Of a stretch of DNA of 51,504 nucleotides, positions 1-8,724 are shown piece after piece. This stretch comes from Oceanivirga salmonicida (GTDB lineage Bacteria; Fusobacteriota; Fusobacteriia; Fusobacteriales; Leptotrichiaceae), in NCBI RefSeq assembly GCF_001517915.1, contig NZ_LOQI01000002.1:1-51504 (forward strand), written 5' to 3'. A program made the position numbers and the translations under genes. Numbering within the stretch: position 1 is the stretch's first letter; every line of letters starts with the position of its first letter. A model generated the notes under the pieces. It saw only the letters and a program-made list of their open reading frames with translations, searched no databases and was not told the origin of the DNA.

Positions 1-1042
1 TTAATTTGCAACAGCCCCTTCATCTGCTAAATATTCCCTTAATGATAATTTTGTTAATAATGATTTGCTGTATTTTTCAACAAACATTTCATTAGGGGTT
101 TTATTTTTATATTTTTTCTTTATTAAACATTTATATTACTAATGACTTCATACAAATCTTCTTGTTTAATATCTTCTAAATTCATACTTTTAGGATATAC
201 TTTTCTTAATATTCTATGTATATTTTCTATTCTTGCTTTTTGATTTGGTTTTCCTGCTTCACAGTAAAATATATTAGTTCTTGCGGTGTCTTATATTGTA
301 TTTTATATCCTAACAAAAATTGTATACTTGGTATGAATAAAGTCATAATATATCCATTTGTTCCTTTTCTTCCACATACTAAATCCATTTCCACTATATT
401 AGCTTTAGGATTTTCTTTCATATATTTTAAAAAATCTTCATATTCTTTATTTTTAAGTATTTCTTTTCTTGATAAATATTGTATAGTTTCTTTTTTATCT
501 ATCTCTTTTTTCTTTCTTTTTATTTTTTTCTTATTATATCTTATATAGCCTTTATTTATCCAAGAATAAACCGTTGTTTCACTAACTATAGCATATCCTT
601 CTTCTCTTAGAGAAGATAATACATGATGCATAGTTTGCCCTAATTTTAATCTTTTACCTATTTCATCCATCAAATCAAATCTATATTTTATATTTTTTAA
701 AACAGTATTAGATGATGTTTTTAATTTATCATAACATGATTGTGCATATATTGATTCATAAATTATATAATCTTATAGACAATTATTCTTTAAATATCTA
801 GTACAACCATTACATACTTTTACACCTGTTTTTAATATATTACATGGATGTTTTTTAATTAATACTTTATCAGCTTCTTTTTTATTCAAATTTACTGCTC
901 TTTTATTTTTTATTAATTGTTTGTATTTTTTTATTTCTCTAGATACTGTTGAAGGATTAATTTTAAGTATATTAGCTATTTCTCTTATTGATTTATTTTC
1001 TTTTAATGCAAACTCTATTTCAAATCTTGTTTTTAAATCCAT
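1..1042 (-). pseudogene. IS30-family transposase remnant
   Basis: Read from 1042 down to a TAA at 1-3. The first 89 residues hold an IS30-type helix-turn-helix (core INPSTVSREIKKY) and end at an in-frame TAA at 773-775. The same frame continues to about 227 and includes the start of the DDE domain (EMDLVCGRKGTNG, with the first catalytic Asp). Near 227-290 the match moves to a second frame (FYCEAGKPNQKARIENIHR), which stops near 123, and a third frame carries the C-terminus (EYLADEGAVAN). One internal stop and at least two frameshifts make the copy inactive. I could not identify terminal inverted repeats; the left end may lie outside the window. Family assignment is by motif recognition. Confidence 0.85.
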
Positions 1043-1117
1043 ATTTTAACCTTTCTTTTGTAAAAAGTGTTACATATCAAACTTAAAATCAACTTAAAAA
1101 ATAAATTAAAAATTTTA

Positions 1118-1148
1118 AACAAAAAACTGGAATTTTAGTTCCAGTTTT
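1118..1148 (-). terminator. Intrinsic terminator of the glycine-zipper protein gene
   Basis: On the minus strand AACTGGAA and TTCCAGTT form an 8-bp stem around a short loop, followed by a T run. It lies directly after the stop of the 1155-1529 gene. Confidence 0.75.
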
Positions 1149-1154
1149 CATATA

Positions 1155-1529
1155 TTATCTATGGTGTCCTGTTATTTCATCGTAAATATAACTTAATCCT
1201 CCTTCAATAGCACCGCCAACAGATCCTAAAGTTGCTCCACCTATTGTACCACTTACTGTATCAATTATTGGCAAAGTAACTGTACCACCTGATGCTCCAA
1301 CTAATACTCCCCCTACTCCACCTTTAATACCTTCTTTAACAACTTCATGTACAAAATCTGAGTTATCCCATGTTGATTCATATGTTGTTCTAGTAGTTAC
1401 AGGTCTTTTTACAACAACTAAATCCATTTTATTATTTATTCTTGATAAAACCTTGTGATGGATAGTGTTTGTATTTGCCACTGTAATAAAACTTACCAAA
1501 AATAGTATTGTAAATAATGCTTTTTTCAT
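1155..1529 (-). CDS. Small secreted glycine-zipper protein, function unknown
   Basis: A 124-residue protein with a Sec-type signal peptide (about residues 1-18, MKKALFTILFLVSFITVA). The mature part has a charged stretch and then a Gly-rich hydrophobic segment (residues about 68-112) with repeated GG and GxxxG spacing (GIKGGVGGVLVGASGG, GTIGGATLGSVGGAIEGG), and ends in a polar tail with HH. Such segments occur in pore-forming bacteriocins and in glycine-zipper envelope proteins; I cannot choose between them, and there is no immunity or export gene beside it. It has a good ribosome site (AAGGAG), its own promoter and its own terminator, so it is a monocistronic unit. Confidence 0.75.
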   Translation of the reverse strand: MKKALFTILFLVSFITVANTNTIHHKVLSRINNKMDLVVVKRPVTTRTTYESTWDNSDFVHEVVKEGIKGGVGGVLVGASGGTVTLPIIDTVSGTIGGATLGSVGGAIEGGLSYIYDEITGHHR

Positions 1530-1565
1530 GTTTTTTTCTCCTTAATTTTTTTCTACTAGCAAAAT

Positions 1566-1594
1566 ATTATAATATTATTCCCCTTTTTTTACAA
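1566..1594 (-). promoter_or_regulatory. Sigma-70-type promoter for 1155-1529
   Basis: Minus strand: -35 TTGTAA (1589-1594), 17-bp spacer, -10 TATAAT (1566-1571), followed within about 40 nt by the AAGGAG ribosome site and ATG. Confidence 0.7.
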
Positions 1595-1633
1595 TACACT
1601 ATATTTTCAATTAATTTATTACACTTTAATTCT

Positions 1634-2659
1634 TTAAATTTTTTCATTTTGTATTTCTCGCATAACTTTTGCTACAAAATAAAAAGAACCACAATATATA
1701 TTAAGCTTATTATCATAATAGGTTAAATTTTCTATCTTTGCATTAGGTAATTCTTTTTGCACATTTTCTTTTGTTCTACCCCTATATATATCAGACATTG
1801 GAACTAAACTAACTTCATAATCTTTAAATAATTCATATATTCCCTTTAAATCTTTATCTTTTAATACAGATAAAAATATATGAATATTTTTTTTATCAAT
1901 GTCTTTTATTTTATCTAATAATAATTTAATAGATGCTATATTATGTGAAACGTCTACCAAAATATTTGGCTTTAAATATTCTTGTCTACCACGTATTTTA
2001 AAGTTTTTAAGACCTTTTTCTATCATAGCATCACTAATATTTAATTCTTTAAATACTCTTTTAGCTAATAAATAGTTATCATTTTCCCCTAAATACTCGC
2101 TATCATTAGTTTCTTTTTCAATATATTCTTTTAAAAATTTATCTGTATAAAAAGTCTTAGTATTATTTTTACATATACCTGCTTTTTGATAAGCAATTTC
2201 TTCTAAACTTTCACCTAATATTTGAGTATGGTCATAAGAAACATTGGTTATAAGAGCTATATCATAGTTAAAAATATTTGTAGTATCTTTTCTACCACCT
2301 ATACCTACTTCTATTATCGCTATATCTACCTTATTATCAACAAAATAATTCATTGCTATAATAAATAAAAATTCAAAGAAACTAAAATCATTTTCTCTAA
2401 TTTTTATATATTCTTCTATAAGTTTATCTTTACTAATTTTTTCTTGATTTATAGTTATTCTTTCTCCAACTTCTAATAAATGCGGTGAAGTAAATTTACC
2501 AACCTTATATTTCTCCATTAAAACTGCTTCTAAATAAGAGCAAGTCGTTCCTTTACCATTAGTTCCTGTAACATGTATTAAAAAAGGTAACTCTTTAGGC
2601 AAAAAACTTCTAATATTACTTTGATTTCCTTTTTTTCTTGAAAATAATTCTTCTAACAT
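1634..2659 (-). CDS. folC: Folylpolyglutamate synthase / dihydrofolate synthase
   Basis: Adds glutamate to (dihydro)folate in the cytoplasm, using ATP. The Mur-ligase-like P-loop TGTNGKGTT is at about residues 31-39, followed by FTSPHL (about 56-61) and IEVGIGGRKDTTN, all typical of FolC. At about 341 residues it is shorter than the usual 400-430, mainly at the N-terminus. I place the start at the ATG at 2657-2659 because the AAAGGGG ribosome site sits 5 nt upstream; the GTG two codons earlier overlaps that site. No other folate genes are in view. It diverges from the branching-enzyme gene across a 117-bp gap. Confidence 0.9.
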   Translation of the reverse strand: MLEELFSRKKGNQSNIRSFLPKELPFLIHVTGTNGKGTTCSYLEAVLMEKYKVGKFTSPHLLEVGERITINQEKISKDKLIEEYIKIRENDFSFFEFLFIIAMNYFVDNKVDIAIIEVGIGGRKDTTNIFNYDIALITNVSYDHTQILGESLEEIAYQKAGICKNNTKTFYTDKFLKEYIEKETNDSEYLGENDNYLLAKRVFKELNISDAMIEKGLKNFKIRGRQEYLKPNILVDVSHNIASIKLLLDKIKDIDKKNIHIFLSVLKDKDLKGIYELFKDYEVSLVPMSDIYRGRTKENVQKELPNAKIENLTYYDNKLNIYCGSFYFVAKVMREIQNEKI

Positions 2660-2715
2660 TTTCACCCCTTTCAGAACTATTATAACATTATTTTATTAAA
2701 ATAGTGTTAAAAAAA

Positions 2716-2744
2716 TTGTAAAAATATCATTTGAGTGGTAAAAT
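2716..2744 (+). promoter_or_regulatory. Promoter for the GH57 enzyme / cysteine desulfurase pair
   Basis: -35 TTGTAA (2716-2721), 17-bp spacer, -10 TAAAAT (2739-2744), about 32 nt before the ATG at 2777. Confidence 0.6.
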
Positions 2745-2776
2745 CTATTATAGAACAATAATGAAAGGAGATACAC

Positions 2777-4351
2777 ATGAAAGGATATTTTAGTTTAGTA
2801 TTGCATACACATTTACCATATGTAAGACATCCAGAATATGAAGAATTTTTAGAAGAAGACTGGTTATATGAGGCCATAACAGAAACCTATATACCTCTTT
2901 TAAGAATGTTTTCAAATTTAAAAAACGATAATATTGATTTTAATCTTACTATGTCTATGTCAGGAACTTTAGCAAATATGTTAAATGATGAACTACTTAT
3001 GGAAAGATATTTAAAACACCTAGATAAAATGATAACATTTTGCATTAGTGAATTAGATAGAACAAAAGAACAACACGATATACACGAAGTCGCAAAACAT
3101 AACTATAATTTCTATAATTCTGCAAGAGAATTTTTCTTAAATCATGATAAAAATTTAATAAAAGAATTTAAAAAATATCAAGATTTAGGACACTTAGAAA
3201 TTATTCCAGTTACTGCAACCCATGGTATGCTACCTGTTATGAAAGATTTACCCGAAGCAGCAAATGCACAAGTACTACAAGCAAAAAAGGATTATATCAA
3301 AAACTTCGGTGTAGAACCAAAAGGAATATGGCTTGCTGAATGTGCATATTACCCAAATCAAGACAAATATTTAGCAGATAATGGTATAAAATACTTTTTA
3401 ATAGATGCACATGGTATACTACATGCTAATCCTAGACCTGAATATGGAGTCTTTGCACCATGTTATACTGAAAACGGAGTTGCTGCATTTGCAAGAGACT
3501 TAGAATCTTCTGAACAAGTTTGGAGTAGTGAAATTGGTTACCCTGGTGATGTAGTTTATAGAGAATTTCATAAAGATGCTGGTTATGAACTAGATTATGA
3601 TTATGTAAAACCTTTTTTACATAATGATGGTGTAAGAAGAAATACAGGAATTAAATATCATGCTATAACTAACAAAAAAGGAGATTATAAGATGATATAT
3701 AATCCTGAAAAGGCCATACAAAAAGCAAAAGAACATGCATATAATTTTGTACATAATAGAAGTTTACAAATAGCACACCTTTCTCGTATGATGAAATATA
3801 GAAAACCAATAATAGTTTCTCCTTATGATGCGGAACTTTATGGACACTGGTGGTATGAAGGACCAATATTCTTAGAACATATGTTTAGAGCTATGGCTAA
3901 ATCTAATTTTAAGTCTATAACTCCTAGTAAATATTTAGAAAAATACCCTTTAAATCAAATAGTAGATATAAGTATGTCTAGTTGGGGAGCAAATGGGTAT
4001 TATGATGTTTGGGTAGATGGAAGTAATGACTATATTTACAGACATTTACATAAAGCAGCAGAAAAAATGATAGAAATAGCAAAAAGAGATCCAAAAAATG
4101 ATATAGAGTATAGAATGTTTAATCAAATGGCAAGAGAACTTATGATAGCACAAACATCTTGTTGGCCTTTCATAATGTACACTGGTACTATGGTTGGTTA
4201 TGCACAAAAGAAAATATCAGACCATGTTAATAGATTATTCAAACTATATGAAAATATAAAAAATAACGATATAGATATTGAATGGTTAGAAGAAATTGAA
4301 TATAGAGATAATATATTTAAAGATATAGATTATAGAATATATAGAGGGTAA
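2777..4351 (+). CDS. GH57-family 1,4-alpha-glucan branching enzyme (DUF1957 type)
   Basis: A 524-residue cytoplasmic enzyme expected to form alpha-1,6 branches in glycogen-like glucan. The N-terminus (YFSLVLHTHLPYVRHPE) is the GH57 signature. The likely nucleophile is Glu188 in GIWLAECAYYP and the acid/base Asp351 in SPYDAELYGHWWYEG; both match the known catalytic motifs of GH57 branching enzymes. The conserved SSWGANGYYDVW segment follows at about 401-412. Ribosome site AAAGGAG. No other glycogen gene is in the window. It is followed with a 1-nt gap by a cysteine desulfurase, so they are probably cotranscribed although unrelated in function. Confidence 0.9.
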   Translation: MKGYFSLVLHTHLPYVRHPEYEEFLEEDWLYEAITETYIPLLRMFSNLKNDNIDFNLTMSMSGTLANMLNDELLMERYLKHLDKMITFCISELDRTKEQHDIHEVAKHNYNFYNSAREFFLNHDKNLIKEFKKYQDLGHLEIIPVTATHGMLPVMKDLPEAANAQVLQAKKDYIKNFGVEPKGIWLAECAYYPNQDKYLADNGIKYFLIDAHGILHANPRPEYGVFAPCYTENGVAAFARDLESSEQVWSSEIGYPGDVVYREFHKDAGYELDYDYVKPFLHNDGVRRNTGIKYHAITNKKGDYKMIYNPEKAIQKAKEHAYNFVHNRSLQIAHLSRMMKYRKPIIVSPYDAELYGHWWYEGPIFLEHMFRAMAKSNFKSITPSKYLEKYPLNQIVDISMSSWGANGYYDVWVDGSNDYIYRHLHKAAEKMIEIAKRDPKNDIEYRMFNQMARELMIAQTSCWPFIMYTGTMVGYAQKKISDHVNRLFKLYENIKNNDIDIEWLEEIEYRDNIFKDIDYRIYRG

Positions 4352-4352
4352 A

Positions 4353-5465
4353 ATGACAAAAATATACTTTGACAATGCAGCTACAACTAAGGTTAATGAT
4401 GAAGTAATTAATACTATGTTAGAAACTATGAAAAATTATTATGCTAATGCAGATTCAACTCATGATATGGGATTAGAGATAGCCAAAAAAATTCGTGATG
4501 AAAAAAAAATATTTGAAAATCTTTTAGGTTTAAAAAAAGAAAACATATATTTTACTGCAGGTGGTGGCGATGCAAACAATATAATTATAAATTCGATAGT
4601 AAGTTCACATAAAAAAGGACATATTATTTCAACAAAAATAGAGCATCCTTCTGTATTAGAAACTATTAAAAATTTAGAAAATAATTATGATATATCTTAT
4701 GTTAATGTTGATAATTACGGTTTTGTAAATGAAACAGAACTTAAAAACTTGATTAGAGAAGATACTATTTTAGTAAGCATTTCATTTGTTAATAGTGAAT
4801 TAGGAACTATTCAAAATATAGAAAAATTATCAAATATGGTTAAAGAAATAAATAAAAATACAATATTTCATACAGATTTTGTACAAGGTTTAGGGCATAT
4901 AAATGTCAATTTTTCTAAATTAAAAGTAGATGCTATTAGTTTTAGTTCGCACAAAATATATGGTCCAAAAGGAATTGGAGCAATGTATATTAATCCTGAT
5001 ATTAAATTCAAGAAAAGTATATACGGCTCTAATACAGAAAATCATTTAGTTCCTAGAACTATGCCTAATGAATTAGTTCTTGGATTTTTAAAGGCAATTA
5101 ATCTAATAGATTATTTTAAATTACAAAAAATGCAAGAATTAAAAGAATATTGTATGCAAGAATTATTAAAAATTAAAAATGTAAGAATAAATAGTCCAGA
5201 AAATTCTAGTCCTAGTATTTTAAATGTTGCATTTAAAAATATTAAAGGAGAAGTAATTCTTAACTATTTATCTGCTAATAACATATATATTTCAACTGGC
5301 TCTGCTTGTTCATCTAAAAAAGGTGTAAGCAATGTTATTAAAGAAATAAATTTAGATAAAGAATATATAAATGGTGTCATAAGAATAAGTTTTAGCATTG
5401 AAAACACAAAAAATGAAGTTGATATTATGATAAAACATATTAAAGAAATAGTAGAAATGATATAA
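4353..5465 (+). CDS. Cysteine desulfurase (NifS/IscS-like, class V aminotransferase)
   Basis: A PLP enzyme that removes sulfur from cysteine for Fe-S clusters or thio-modified tRNA. The N-terminal IYFDNAATTK is diagnostic. The PLP lysine is Lys201 in SFSSHKIYGPKGIG, and the persulfide cysteine is Cys319 in STGSACSSK. Two usual motifs are altered: AGGGDANN replaces the common SGGTEANN, and HTDFVQGLGH replaces HVDAVQAFG. At 370 residues it has normal length. No iscU, thiI or mnmA gene lies beside it, so the sulfur acceptor is unknown. It starts 1 nt after the GH57 gene and ends at a strong terminator. Confidence 0.92.
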   Translation: MTKIYFDNAATTKVNDEVINTMLETMKNYYANADSTHDMGLEIAKKIRDEKKIFENLLGLKKENIYFTAGGGDANNIIINSIVSSHKKGHIISTKIEHPSVLETIKNLENNYDISYVNVDNYGFVNETELKNLIREDTILVSISFVNSELGTIQNIEKLSNMVKEINKNTIFHTDFVQGLGHINVNFSKLKVDAISFSSHKIYGPKGIGAMYINPDIKFKKSIYGSNTENHLVPRTMPNELVLGFLKAINLIDYFKLQKMQELKEYCMQELLKIKNVRINSPENSSPSILNVAFKNIKGEVILNYLSANNIYISTGSACSSKKGVSNVIKEINLDKEYINGVIRISFSIENTKNEVDIMIKHIKEIVEMI

Positions 5466-5467
5466 TT

Positions 5468-5502
5468 AATAGGTTTACTTTTTAAGTGAGCCTATTTTTT
5501 CT
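5468..5502 (+). terminator. Intrinsic terminator after the cysteine desulfurase
   Basis: Stem AATAGGtTTACTT / AAGTGAGCCTATT followed by TTTTTTC and a second T run, 3 nt after the stop codon. Confidence 0.85.
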
Positions 5503-5553
5503 TTTTTAATATAATATGGTATAATTTAATAAAATTAAATAGGGGAGAATAAA

Positions 5554-6996
5554 ATGCTAGAAATCTGTATTGATAATATTGAAGATATTAAAATATGCAA
5601 TGAATATAAAGATATAATAGGTAGAATAGAATTAAACTCTTCATTAAATGATGGTGGTTTAACTCCTACTTTAAGTTTACTTAAAAATGCTCGTAAACTT
5701 TGTAATAATAATATTTCTATAATATCTATGTTAAGACTTAGAGCGGGAGATTTTTATTATACTGATGATGAATTTAATGTAATGTATGAAGATGCTATAG
5801 AAATATTAAAATATGCTGATGGTATAGCATTTGGTGCTTTAAATAAAGATGATAGCATTGATTTAGAGAAAACTCAAAAAATATTAGACTTATGTAGAAA
5901 AAATAATAAAGAATTTGTTTTTCATAGAGCCATAGATGTAACTAAAGATTACTTTAAATCAATTAAGTTACTAAATGATATTAGAATAGATAGAGTTTTA
6001 ACAAGTGGACACGAAAAAAATGCCTTATTAGGGCTAAAGAATATTAAAAAAATCATTGCTGACTTTGAAATTTTAGTAGGTTGTGGTATAAATACTAAAA
6101 ATATAAATAATTTTAAAGGTTATGACATACACGGTTCTTTTTCTAAAAAAATTAATTCTAGTTTTGGAACTAGAAGTGAAGTTTGCAAAAAAAATCTAGA
6201 AAAACTTAGAAAAAGTAATTTTTTCAAAAAATCTAATACCTTGTTCATCCATGGAGCAGGTATAGGAAATAATAAAGACGGAAATAGTTTAACTGAATTT
6301 ATTGATAATCCCATTTTACTAAATTTTAAATACAATCAAAATCTACCAATAATTAAAGATATACAAAACTTACTTAATATACAAATATATGGCGATGATG
6401 CTATACAACATATAATAAATCATAAATTTTCATCTGATGATATTAAATATATTTCAGGACATAGTGTAGGAGCATATAATGTTTTAAAGGCATTTGCTAA
6501 TGGTATAATAAACCCTAAAAATATATTTGAAAGAATTTACCCACAAAAAGTTGATTTATTAGAGCTAGGTGCTCCAAGAATAGATGAAATAGCTAAATAT
6601 ATAGATGAAGCATCTAAAAGAGCAGAATATGTCCTTATAGAGCTTATAGAAGGCGATAAACTAGAATTAGACTTCGATATAAACTCATTGGCAGCAATTC
6701 AATACGGTAATAGAAGTGTAGAATATTTTAATGAAATTTTTAAAAATAGAACTTTACCTAAAAATGTTTTTGTTTTAAAAATTAGAAAAGTTGAACATAA
6801 CAATGATTATTTAGATAATGTTCTGACAAATCACGCTAAGTTATTTAGAAAAAATACAACAATTAACAAAAAGATAAAAAGAGTTAGAATGGAATTTATA
6901 GAAATTATCAAAAATAAAAGTATTCACAAATATATGAAACTTAAAAAATTAAAAGAACTTGAACTAGAATTTAATCATTCTGAAAAATATGAATAA
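5554..6996 (+). CDS. CutC domain fused to a GxSxG serine hydrolase-like domain
   Basis: A 480-residue single reading frame with two parts. Residues 1 to about 215 are CutC (TIM barrel): IELNSSLNDGGLTPT (25-39), RLRAGDFYYTDDEF (61-74), FHRAIDVT (123-130), TSGHE (150-154) and GCGIN (176-180). CutC was first linked to copper homeostasis, but its reaction is unsettled. Residues about 228-480 resemble an alpha/beta hydrolase or lipase: HGAG (233-236, possible oxyanion hole), a nucleophile elbow GHSVG with Ser304, a possible acid in EGDKLELD and a possible His427 in TNHAKLF. Free-standing CutC is about 200-250 residues, so the second half is an extra domain. There is no signal peptide. SD GGGGAG precedes the ATG at 5554. 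Confidence 0.8.
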   Translation: MLEICIDNIEDIKICNEYKDIIGRIELNSSLNDGGLTPTLSLLKNARKLCNNNISIISMLRLRAGDFYYTDDEFNVMYEDAIEILKYADGIAFGALNKDDSIDLEKTQKILDLCRKNNKEFVFHRAIDVTKDYFKSIKLLNDIRIDRVLTSGHEKNALLGLKNIKKIIADFEILVGCGINTKNINNFKGYDIHGSFSKKINSSFGTRSEVCKKNLEKLRKSNFFKKSNTLFIHGAGIGNNKDGNSLTEFIDNPILLNFKYNQNLPIIKDIQNLLNIQIYGDDAIQHIINHKFSSDDIKYISGHSVGAYNVLKAFANGIINPKNIFERIYPQKVDLLELGAPRIDEIAKYIDEASKRAEYVLIELIEGDKLELDFDINSLAAIQYGNRSVEYFNEIFKNRTLPKNVFVLKIRKVEHNNDYLDNVLTNHAKLFRKNTTINKKIKRVRMEFIEIIKNKSIHKYMKLKKLKELELEFNHSEKYE

Positions 6997-7023
6997 AATA
7001 AATACTGTAAAAGGAGAAAAGTG

Positions 7024-7913
7024 ATGAAAAAAATAATATTATTTGTATGTGCTTTTAATTCTTTGCTAACATTTACATCTAATTTTAATACAAAAATCAA
7101 TCTTGAATATAATAATACATCATTAAAAGAAAGAAGAGCGAATGTAGGTTTAATAGGAGTTGAATTTGAATATAATGCTCCTATTTATAAAATAAACGAT
7201 AAATTATCACTTATTATTACAGGTGGTTTAGACATTAAATTAGGAATTGGACAAGCAAATGATAAAACATTACTTTATACTCACAAAAACTAACAAATGT
7301 CTTTTTAAAAGAAAACGAAATAAATAAATTAAAATTAGAAAATGCAGACATTAAACTTATTAACAAAGCCAAAAAAGAATTAATCCCTTTAAAAAAAGAA
7401 CTTTTAGAAGTTGAAAAAAATGATGCTAATTTATTAGATGATAATATTAAAGATAAAATAAAACAAAGAGCAACAAAACTTTTAATTCTTCCATATATTT
7501 CACCTCAGATAAAATACAAAGTAAATAAAGATACTTCTTTAAGAACTGGTATAAAATTAGGATTAGGTTATGAAATGACACATTTTAATAGTGTTTTACT
7601 TAAAGATACAATTAAAGTTGGTATGATACACATTGATTATATTGATTATAAGAAATTTAGAATTCGTAATTATTATACTTTCGAATCAAATCTTAGCTAT
7701 ATTGATAGTTCTATTACTAATGAATTAGCAATTCCTGTTTATGTAATATTTGGTGCTGATTATAAAAATTTAACCTTAAATTTAGAAATAGGGGGAAAAT
7801 ATTTATACAGACAAAGGGGGGATTACGAACATAATCTACAATTCTATATAGGAGATAGATATAGTAATCACTTCGCATTTGGCTTAGGATTAAGTGCAGG
7901 CTATAAATTTTAA
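7024..7913 (+). pseudogene. Frameshifted outer-membrane beta-barrel protein gene
   Basis: The first frame (from ATG 7024, SD AAGGAG) gives a signal peptide and a barrel-like stretch with APIYKINDKLSLIITGGLD, then stops at 7291-7293. The match continues in the next frame at once (LTNVFLKENEINKLKLENA) and runs without a stop to GYKF at 7913. The shift falls at the A5 run in CACAAAAACTAA around 7280-7286; a sixth A would restore one frame of roughly 297 codons. The first part parallels the intact gene at 24610-25173 (YLVPVYDINDKLSVIVGGGLD), but this copy has an extra Lys/Glu-rich, probably coiled-coil insert of about 60 residues. It could be a true mutation, a slippage-controlled gene or a sequencing error. 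Confidence 0.75.
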
Positions 7914-8012
7914 ACAAAAATTTAAAAATTTTTTTAGGGGGTTCATTATTTGAAACCTTATAAAACAAATTTGAAAAATATTTCATTTTATGTGCACTTA
8001 AATTCATTTATC

Positions 8013-8041
8013 TTGTGTTATACCTTTTCTAAGTGTATAAT
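8013..8041 (+). promoter_or_regulatory. Promoter and very short leader of metNIQ
   Basis: -35 TTGTGT (8013-8018), 17-bp spacer, -10 TATAAT (8036-8041). The start codon lies 18 nt after the -10 box, so the leader should be only about 11 nt and carries just the AGGTGAT ribosome site. There is no room for a SAM riboswitch. The same arrangement precedes the gene at 12929. Confidence 0.7.
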
Positions 8042-8058
8042 ATGCTTAGGTGATAAAA

Positions 8059-8724
8059 ATGATAAAATTTCATAATATACAAAAAGCATTCAACAATTTT
8101 TTAATAAATATAAATTTTGAAATAAAAAAAGGTGAAATTTTTGGAATTATAGGAGAATCGGGGGTTGGAAAAACAACTATTTTAAAAATTATACAAGGTA
8201 TAACAAAACAAGATAGTGGAGAAGTTAAATTAAATGGTAATTTTTCAACCATATTTCAAGAATCTAATTTACTTAATAATTTAACTGCCTTTGATAATGT
8301 AGCGCTACCTTTAAAACTTAAAAAAATTTATTCTGATAGTAAAGTATTAGAAGCATTAAGTTTTGTAGGTTTAGAAAACAAAAAAGATGCATACCCTAGC
8401 TCACTATCAGGTGGTCAAAAACAAAGAATAGCAATAGCAAGAGCAATAGTTAATAATCCAGATATATTACTTTGTGATGAACCTACTGCTTCACTTGATA
8501 AAAACACTTCAAAAGAAATGGTAAATTTATTATTAAAAATAAATAAAAATTACGGAACTACAATAGTATTAGTTACTCATGAACTAAAAATAGCCAAAAC
8601 TATATGCGATAGAGTCGCTTTAATAGATAACGGCAAAATTTTAGAAATTATTGATATTGATAAAAAGAATATAAATGAAAAAAATCTTTCATATATAGAA
8701 TATGCAAAAGAGGTATTAAAATGA
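8059..8724 (+). CDS. metN: Methionine ABC importer ATP-binding protein, short form
   Basis: ATPase of the methionine importer. Walker A GESGVGKT (residues 32-39), Q-loop FQES, signature LSGGQ (116-120), Walker B ILLCDEP (136-142) and switch His174 are all present. At 221 residues it lacks the C-terminal NIL (ACT-like) domain of about 100 residues that gives methionine feedback in classical MetN (about 340 residues). I use the ATG at 8059 because AGGTGAT sits at the right distance; the GTG at 8050 lies inside that site. Stop and metI start overlap as ATGA. Specificity for methionine is inferred from metI and metQ. Confidence 0.88.
   Translation: MIKFHNIQKAFNNFLININFEIKKGEIFGIIGESGVGKTTILKIIQGITKQDSGEVKLNGNFSTIFQESNLLNNLTAFDNVALPLKLKKIYSDSKVLEALSFVGLENKKDAYPSSLSGGQKQRIAIARAIVNNPDILLCDEPTASLDKNTSKEMVNLLLKINKNYGTTIVLVTHELKIAKTICDRVALIDNGKILEIIDIDKKNINEKNLSYIEYAKEVLK

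Noticed and set aside
1043-1117. IS30 right-end inverted repeat
   Set aside because: A GTGTTACA-like sequence is present at about 1066, but no matching left end can be checked within the window.
7914-8058. SAM or T-box riboswitch upstream of metNIQ
   Set aside because: The promoter places the transcript start about 11 nt before the ATG, and no S-box or T-box core is visible upstream.
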